Below, piece after piece: positions 5,941-10,065 of a stretch of 10,065 nt of DNA. How positions within the stretch are numbered: the first letter of the stretch is position 1; every line of letters starts with the position of its first letter. Position numbers and translations under genes: made by a program. The notes under the pieces were generated by a model, which worked only from the letters and a program-made list of their open reading frames with translations, searched no databases and was not told the origin of the DNA. Origin of the DNA: Clostridiales bacterium (GTDB lineage: Bacteria > Bacillota > Clostridia > Oscillospirales > Acutalibacteraceae); contig JAJQDK010000113.1 in NCBI GenBank assembly GCA_021202245.1, positions 1-10,065 of the forward strand, in the 5' to 3' direction.

Positions 5941-6804
5941 TTACTTCTCCCAGATTGCAGTTGAACCGCACGGCAGGTTAAGACCTGCGTCGGTTACATA
6001 AAGACCTATTTCATCGCTTGACACTCTGCCGCCGAATTTCCCGAGCAGAAGCGTGCCGAGCAGATATTCCATAACGGCAGGCGAAAGGCCTGTGGTGTAT
6101 GAATTGAGTATAAAAAACACGGGATTGTCGGAAAGCACCTGCCTGCACAGCGTTACCAGCGGATAAAGCTGTTCTTCAAGCTTCCAAATCTCTCCGTTAG
6201 GACCTCTTCCGTATGACGGAGGGTCCATTATTATTCCGTCATATTTGTTGCCACGCCTGATTTCACGCTGAACAAATTTAACGCAGTCGTCAACAAGCCA
6301 CCTGACGGGTCTGTCAGAAATTGAGCTTGAAACGGAATTTTCCTTTGCCCACTGTACCATACCCTTGGAAGCGTCAACATGGCAAACCGTTGCGCCTGCG
6401 CTCATACACGCAAGGGTTGCGCAGCCGGTATAGCCAAACAGATTGAGTACCTTTAGAGGTCTGCCCACGGCTTTAATTTTTTGTGAGGCAAAATCCCAAT
6501 TTACCGCCTGTTCGGGGAAAACACCCGTATGCTTAAAGCCCATGGGCTTTATATTGAAAACAAGATTGCCGTAGTTTATCGTCCATCTGTCGGGTACCTT
6601 TTTGTATTGCTCCCAATAGCCGCCGCCCTTGTTGCTGCGGTGGTAACGGGCATGCGCCGAGTGCCACAGCGAATTTTTTCTGTCGGTTGACCAGATAATC
6701 TGCGGGTCCGGGCGGATGAGGATTATATCTCCCCAACGCTCAAGGCGCTCTCCGTCAGAGGTGTCGATAAGCTCGTAATCCTTCCATTTGTCGGATAATC
6801 GCAT
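5941..6804 (-). CDS. Class I SAM-dependent methyltransferase, RlmI/RlmK-like
   Basis: This 287-residue protein is a Rossmann-fold methyltransferase resembling the catalytic domain of 23S rRNA methyltransferases RlmI and RlmK/L. Visible: an N-terminal beta-rich region (about 1-95), SAM-binding motif I LNLFGYTGCAT (120-130), an acidic residue at the end of strand 2 (Asp144 in HVDAS), Asp172-Asp173 near the adenine-binding position, and motif IV DPPSYGRG (194-201). There is no N-terminal PUA domain like that of RlmI. The strand where RlmI carries its catalytic SCS reads LNSYTTG (233-239) without cysteine, so m5C chemistry is not supported; an N-methyltransferase role like that of RlmK is more likely. 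The substrate is unknown; RNA is inferred from family resemblance. The start ATG at 6804 overlaps the glmM stop by one base, and ecfA1 begins three bases after its stop. Confidence 0.85.
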   Translation of the reverse strand: MRLSDKWKDYELIDTSDGERLERWGDIILIRPDPQIIWSTDRKNSLWHSAHARYHRSNKGGGYWEQYKKVPDRWTINYGNLVFNIKPMGFKHTGVFPEQAVNWDFASQKIKAVGRPLKVLNLFGYTGCATLACMSAGATVCHVDASKGMVQWAKENSVSSSISDRPVRWLVDDCVKFVQREIRRGNKYDGIIMDPPSYGRGPNGEIWKLEEQLYPLVTLCRQVLSDNPVFFILNSYTTGLSPAVMEYLLGTLLLGKFGGRVSSDEIGLYVTDAGLNLPCGSTAIWEK

Positions 6805-8153
6805 TATGCCAATCTTTCCCTTACTACCTGTGCAGACTCCTCTGCAAGGCGCTGAATTTCCTCAAGGTTTTCTCCCTCAAGCATTACTCTTACAAGCGGT
6901 TCGGTTCCGGAAACACGGATTAAAATTCTGCCTCTGTCGCCGAGAATATCGGTTACCCGCTTGATTTCAGCCTTGATTTCCTTATCGGTGTAGAATGAAA
7001 GCTTGCCCTCTGCGCTGACCTTTATATTGATAAGCACCTGAGGCATACGCTCCATAACCTTTGCAAGCTCGCTGAGCTTTTTCTCCGAGCGCTTCATCAC
7101 ACTGAGAACAGTTGCGCCCGAAAGCTCGCCGTCGCCGGTGGTTGCGTGGTCAAGAAAAATTATGTGTCCGCTTTGCTCTCCGCCGATATTATAGCCCTGC
7201 TGAAGCATTTCTTCAAGCACATAGCGGTCGCCGACCTTAGTGGCGGCAAACTTCATATCGTTTGCTTCGCAAAACTTTGCAAAGCCCATATTTGTCATTA
7301 TTGTTCCAACAACGGCATTCTTTTTGAGAACGCCCCTGCTTTTCATATCATTGGCACAGATTGCAATAAGGTAATCGCCGTCTACAAGATTGCCGTTTTC
7401 GTCAACGGCAAGGCATCTGTCGGCATCGCCGTCAAACGCAAGACCCGCACTTAATTTGTTCTCTCTGACATAGCTCTGAAGCTTGCCGATATGAGTTGAA
7501 CCGCAATCCTTATTTATATTTATTCCGTCGGGCTTATCAAAGAGCATATGCACCTTTACGCCGAGCTTTTTAAACAGCTTTTCTGCTGTGCGTGACGACG
7601 ACCCGTTGGAGCAGTCAAGGGCAATTTCCATACCGCTCAAATCGTAATCAATCGAGCTTACGACGTGGTCTATATAATCATCGGCGGCATTTTCAAGCCT
7701 TGTTACCTTGCCTATATTTTCATCATCTGCAATGGCATAGGGAGTTACATTATCGAGTACAATTTCTTCGATTCTGTTTTCAAGGTCGTCGGGCAGCTTG
7801 TAGCCCTCGGAATTAAAAATTTTGATACCGTTAAATTCAAATGGATTGTGCGATGCTGAAATCATAATTCCTGCATCAGCATTATATTTGTTTACGAGAT
7901 ACGCCACGGCAGGGGTAGGTACAACTCCGAGCAAATCAACATTTGCGCCTACGGAGCATAAGCCTGCAATAAGGGCGCCCTCCAGCATATCGCCCGAAAG
8001 ACGTGTGTCCTTTCCTATTAAAATTGTGGGGTGCTTTACCTCATCGCTGATAAGAACCATTGCAGCGGCTCTGCCGATATTCATTGCAAGTTCAACGGTA
8101 AGCTCGGTGTTGGCAACACCTCTTGCGCCGTCCGTTCCGAATAATCTGCCCAT
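6804..8153 (-). CDS. glmM: Phosphoglucosamine mutase GlmM
   Basis: GlmM interconverts glucosamine-6-phosphate and glucosamine-1-phosphate, the step feeding UDP-GlcNAc synthesis for peptidoglycan. The 449-residue protein (family norm about 448) starts MGRLFGTDGARG, the typical GlmM N-terminus. All four alpha-D-phosphohexomutase signatures are present: the catalytic serine loop ISASHNP (98-104, phosphorylated Ser101), the metal-binding loop DGDADR (241-246), the sugar-binding loop GGEQSGH (324-330) and the phosphate-binding loop RVSGTEPLVR (413-422). GEQSGH distinguishes GlmM from phosphomannomutases. The start is the ATG at 8153, with a perfect GGAGG six bases upstream. Its stop overlaps the next gene by one base (TAATG), implying translational coupling. 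In many Firmicutes glmM follows cdaA and ybbR; here it follows ruvB. Confidence 0.97.
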   Translation of the reverse strand: MGRLFGTDGARGVANTELTVELAMNIGRAAAMVLISDEVKHPTILIGKDTRLSGDMLEGALIAGLCSVGANVDLLGVVPTPAVAYLVNKYNADAGIMISASHNPFEFNGIKIFNSEGYKLPDDLENRIEEIVLDNVTPYAIADDENIGKVTRLENAADDYIDHVVSSIDYDLSGMEIALDCSNGSSSRTAEKLFKKLGVKVHMLFDKPDGININKDCGSTHIGKLQSYVRENKLSAGLAFDGDADRCLAVDENGNLVDGDYLIAICANDMKSRGVLKKNAVVGTIMTNMGFAKFCEANDMKFAATKVGDRYVLEEMLQQGYNIGGEQSGHIIFLDHATTGDGELSGATVLSVMKRSEKKLSELAKVMERMPQVLINIKVSAEGKLSFYTDKEIKAEIKRVTDILGDRGRILIRVSGTEPLVRVMLEGENLEEIQRLAEESAQVVRERLA

Positions 8154-8320
8154 AATAATCCTCCAAAATAAAAAATAATAAAGATAAAAATAGAATGTAA
8201 GCCTAAGCTTCATAAAAACACATTGCATTAACAGCCGAAGAAAAACGGTATTTAACCTTAGCCGTAAAAGTCCTGCGGCGGTTGCAATCGTCGTTGCGAG
8301 ATTAAGCAAGACAAAGATGC
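8154..8320 (-). other. ruvB-glmM intergenic leader
   Basis: This is the largest gap inside the gene run (167 bases). Read on the minus strand it holds an imperfect hairpin at 8283-8254 (AACC-GCCG paired with CGGC-GGTT, with a three-base bulge and an 11-base loop) followed nine bases later by a run of five T (8245-8241). This could be a weak or attenuating terminator, but the stem is short and the T-run is displaced. From about 8195 to 8165 the leader is almost pure T/A, ending in the glmM ribosome site. I see no convincing -35/-10 pair. The glmM frame stays open upstream through the gap from a TTG at 8309, but the hydrophobic 52 residues encoded there reflect T-richness and are not part of GlmM. 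Confidence 0.4.
8160..8164 (-). promoter_or_regulatory. Ribosome binding site deciding the glmM start
   Basis: A perfect GGAGG lies six bases before the ATG at 8153. It fixes that ATG as the glmM start and rules out the upstream in-frame TTG at 8309 and the ATG in the T-rich leader. Confidence 0.85.
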
Positions 8321-9415
8321 TTAACTCTGATTTGAATCGCCGTTAAATAAATTAAGCTGGGTCGGCACAGCGTTTACCGTTCCCTTGGGAAATTCACAGC
8401 CGAGATGCTCACAGGCCTTAGCCGTAATGCATCTGCCCCTCGGCGTTCTGCTCAAAAAGCCGATTTGCAGCAAATACGGCTCATAAACATCCTCAATAGT
8501 AACCGCTTCTTCACCTATTGCCGCAGCAAGCGTTTCAAGTCCGACGGGACCTCCGTTATAAAAGTTAATGATTGCCTTCAACATTCGCCTGTCGTTTTGG
8601 TCAAGTCCGAGCTCGTCGATTTCGAGCTTGTCAAGAGCTGTTCTTGCGTTGTCAGCGGTTATAATGCCGTCAGACATAACCTGGGCGAAATCACGCACAC
8701 GCTTCAAAAGTCGGTTTGCAATTCGCGGCGTACCTCTTGAACGTGAGGCAATTTCGACAGCACCGTCGTATTCGATTTTTATTCCGAGTATTCCGGCACT
8801 TCTGATAACAATTTGCGCAAGCTCCTCCGGAGTGTAAAGCTCCAGCCTTAAAACGACTCCGAAACGGTCACGCAAAGGAGCGGTAAGCTGACCGGCTCTT
8901 GTGGTTGCGCCGACAAGCGTAAATTTAGGTAGCGGCAAATGATAGGAAGCCGCCATCTGACCCTTGCCCGTAATTATATCTATTGCAAAATCCTCCATTG
9001 ACGGATAGAGAATTTCCTCAACGGCTCGGCTGAGCCTGTGAATTTCATCAATAAACAGGACGTCGCCGTCGCTGAGGTTTGTAAGCAAAGCCGCCAAATC
9101 TCCCGGCTTTTCTATAGCCGGTCCCGAGGTAATACGCACGGAAACACCCATCTCGTTTGCAATAATTCCCGCAAGCGTTGTTTTGCCGAGTCCGGGAGGA
9201 CCGTAAAGCAAAACGTGATCAAGCGTTTCTCCCCTAATTTTTGCCGCTTCTATAAAGACCTTAAGATTTTCCTTTGCCTTATCCTGACCGATGTATTCGT
9301 CAAGGCTTTTAGGGCGGAGCGGATTATCGCCGTCGGCAGTATCCTCGGGAATTTCGGAGGTATCCATTATTCTGTTTTCAAAATCAAAATCTTCCGAAAA
9401 TTCCATTTTACTCAT
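8321..9415 (-). CDS. ruvB: Holliday junction branch migration ATPase RuvB
   Basis: RuvB is the hexameric AAA+ motor that, with RuvA, drives branch migration of Holliday junctions. Visible in order: Walker A GPPGLGKTT (72-80), Walker B VLFIDEIH (119-126), sensor 1 GATTRAG (169-175), the LRDRFG segment (181-186) with the arginine-finger region, sensor 2 RGTPRIANRL (227-236), and the C-terminal winged-helix domain ending in the DNA-binding wing (TPRGR, 324-328). At 364 residues it is somewhat longer than the usual 330-345. The extra length is an acidic N-terminal stretch (about 5-30) and a C-terminal tail (about 341-364) containing QLNLF at 353-357, which resembles a beta-clamp binding motif. 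Start is the ATG at 9415, three bases after the ruvA stop, with the purine-rich GGGAAGAG inside ruvA as probable ribosome site. An in-frame ATG at codon 4 is an alternative. Confidence 0.97.
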   Translation of the reverse strand: MSKMEFSEDFDFENRIMDTSEIPEDTADGDNPLRPKSLDEYIGQDKAKENLKVFIEAAKIRGETLDHVLLYGPPGLGKTTLAGIIANEMGVSVRITSGPAIEKPGDLAALLTNLSDGDVLFIDEIHRLSRAVEEILYPSMEDFAIDIITGKGQMAASYHLPLPKFTLVGATTRAGQLTAPLRDRFGVVLRLELYTPEELAQIVIRSAGILGIKIEYDGAVEIASRSRGTPRIANRLLKRVRDFAQVMSDGIITADNARTALDKLEIDELGLDQNDRRMLKAIINFYNGGPVGLETLAAAIGEEAVTIEDVYEPYLLQIGFLSRTPRGRCITAKACEHLGCEFPKGTVNAVPTQLNLFNGDSNQS

Positions 9416-9418
9416 TTA

Positions 9419-10021
9419 TCATTCTCTTCCCATCTGCTTTAATGTTTGTGAAATAAGCTGTTCAACAGGCAGTGAAGGGTCAAGCGTTGACAGCACCGGC
9501 GAAACATCCGAAGGAGCGTATCCGAGTACGCCGAGGGCCTCTACAGCCTTTGGAACATTTCCGCTTGAAACGGCTGCAGCCTGACTTGCAACAGACGAAA
9601 GTCCGTCATCCTCCGCAGCAGCCTTTGCAAGCTTATCCTTTAGCTCAAGAATAATGCGCTGAGCAATTTTTTTGCCTATTCCCTGTGCTTTTGTAATAGT
9701 TTTGACATCATTGGTTGCAATCGCCATAGCTACCTGTTCGGGACTGAGCTCGGAAAGCACCGCAAGCCCCGCCTTGGGGCCGACACCGCTGACGCTTATC
9801 AGTGTTTTAAAGGTATCAAGCTCGGTTTTGGTAGCAAAGCCGAAAAGATCAATCGCACCTTCTCTGACATTTAAATATGTATAGAGCATAACCTCGCTGT
9901 TGATTTTAAGAGTTCTCAGTGTATTAAGCGTTGTCTGGCAGTCATAACCTACGCCGCCGCATTCGACAACTGCGCTTGAAGAAGTGGTATTTATCAACTT
10001 TCCCCGTACAGAATAAAGCAT
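9419..10021 (-). CDS. ruvA: Holliday junction branch migration protein RuvA
   Basis: RuvA forms tetramers that bind four-way DNA junctions and load the RuvB motor during recombinational repair. The 200-residue protein has the full family layout: an N-terminal OB-fold (about 1-63, starting MLYSVRGKL), two helix-hairpin-helix motifs (SGVGPKAG at 78-85 and QGIGKKIAQR at 113-122), a variable Ala/Ser-rich linker (about 131-155) and a C-terminal three-helix domain (about 156-200) that contacts RuvB. In the acidic-pin loop Glu54 is kept, but the next residue is Gly where E. coli has Asp. Length is normal. The ATG at 10021 is the only plausible start in frame, yet no good Shine-Dalgarno sits directly before it; a GGAG lies about 26 bases upstream, so translation may be coupled to the preceding gene. 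The stop is three bases before the ruvB ATG. Confidence 0.96.
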   Translation of the reverse strand: MLYSVRGKLINTTSSSAVVECGGVGYDCQTTLNTLRTLKINSEVMLYTYLNVREGAIDLFGFATKTELDTFKTLISVSGVGPKAGLAVLSELSPEQVAMAIATNDVKTITKAQGIGKKIAQRIILELKDKLAKAAAEDDGLSSVASQAAAVSSGNVPKAVEALGVLGYAPSDVSPVLSTLDPSLPVEQLISQTLKQMGRE

Positions 10022-10028
10022 ATTATAA

Positions 10029-10065
10029 TCATACGCGATACATGTTACTCCTGAGCGCCGACCCG
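10029..10065 (-). CDS. 3' end of an upstream gene, possibly ruvC (partial)
   Basis: About 37 bases upstream of ruvA are visible. Two minus-strand frames could be the end of a preceding gene. One reads RVGAQE and stops with TAA at 10047-10045. The other reads GSALRSNMYRV and stops with TGA at 10031-10029, seven bases before the ruvA ATG. The second looks more like the C-terminal tail of a RuvC resolvase, and ruvC is the usual gene before ruvAB, but eleven residues are far too few to prove identity. The frame choice and the name are inference; the coordinates given follow the second frame. Confidence 0.35.
   Translation of the reverse strand, partial: GSALRSNMYRV

Noticed and set aside
5488..5964. 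Plus-strand open frame of about 158 codons opposite ecfA1
   Set aside because: It lies antisense to a gene with all ABC ATPase motifs, has no recognisable domain, and is a normal shadow of biased codon use.
8154..8309. Possible N-terminal extension of GlmM by 52 hydrophobic residues from a TTG start
   Set aside because: The residues come from a T-rich leader, GlmM proteins begin at MGRLFGTDG, and a perfect GGAGG precedes that ATG.
9038..9442. Plus-strand open frame of about 134 codons opposite ruvB
   Set aside because: Antisense shadow of ruvB with no family resemblance and low-complexity, Ser/Phe/Arg-rich content.

Overview
The window is a chromosomal housekeeping region with every convincing gene on the minus strand, so transcription runs from high to low coordinates. 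Gene content (an EcfA1-EcfA2-EcfT module with no local S component, glmM, truA, a DUF5711-type membrane protein, CvpA, a pgsA-type CDP-alcohol phosphatidyltransferase), strong GGAGG-type ribosome sites and moderate GC point to a Firmicute of class Clostridia, most like the Ruminococcaceae/Oscillospirales. This is inference from families and layout; there is no rRNA or other marker to fix it.

In order of transcription: the last codons of an upstream gene (perhaps ruvC) at the right edge; ruvA and ruvB, three bases apart (Holliday-junction branch migration); a 167-base gap; glmM (phosphoglucosamine mutase, cell-wall precursor supply); a class I SAM-dependent methyltransferase overlapping glmM by one base; ecfA1, ecfA2 and ecfT, joined by 4-base ATGA overlaps (shared energising module of ECF vitamin/metal uptake); truA (tRNA pseudouridine synthase), starting inside the end of ecfT; a 51-base gap; a DUF5711-like single-pass membrane protein with a predicted beta-propeller; cvpA, overlapping it by 4 bases; and a pgsA-like gene interrupted by an in-frame amber codon. 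A GC-rich hairpin lies over the pgsA stop, and a ribosome-site-like sequence at the extreme left suggests another gene beyond the edge. The tight spacing suggests one long transcript, or two if glmM has its own promoter.

Most of the window is ordinary. The points worth a second look are: (1) the pgsA-like gene, whose catalytic block alone is damaged (amber codon, Arg to Leu and Gly to Val in the signature) while the flanking membrane segments look normal, and in which two compensating one-base indels would restore a perfect motif; (2) a QLNLF sequence near the RuvB C-terminus that matches the beta-sliding-clamp binding consensus; (3) an altered coupling motif in EcfT; (4) the translationally coupled DUF5711/CvpA pair of unknown function; (5) an RlmI/RlmK-like methyltransferase with no obvious m5C catalytic cysteine. 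I found no mobile element, CRISPR array, tRNA or rRNA, and no clear sign of an entirely new defence or metabolic system.
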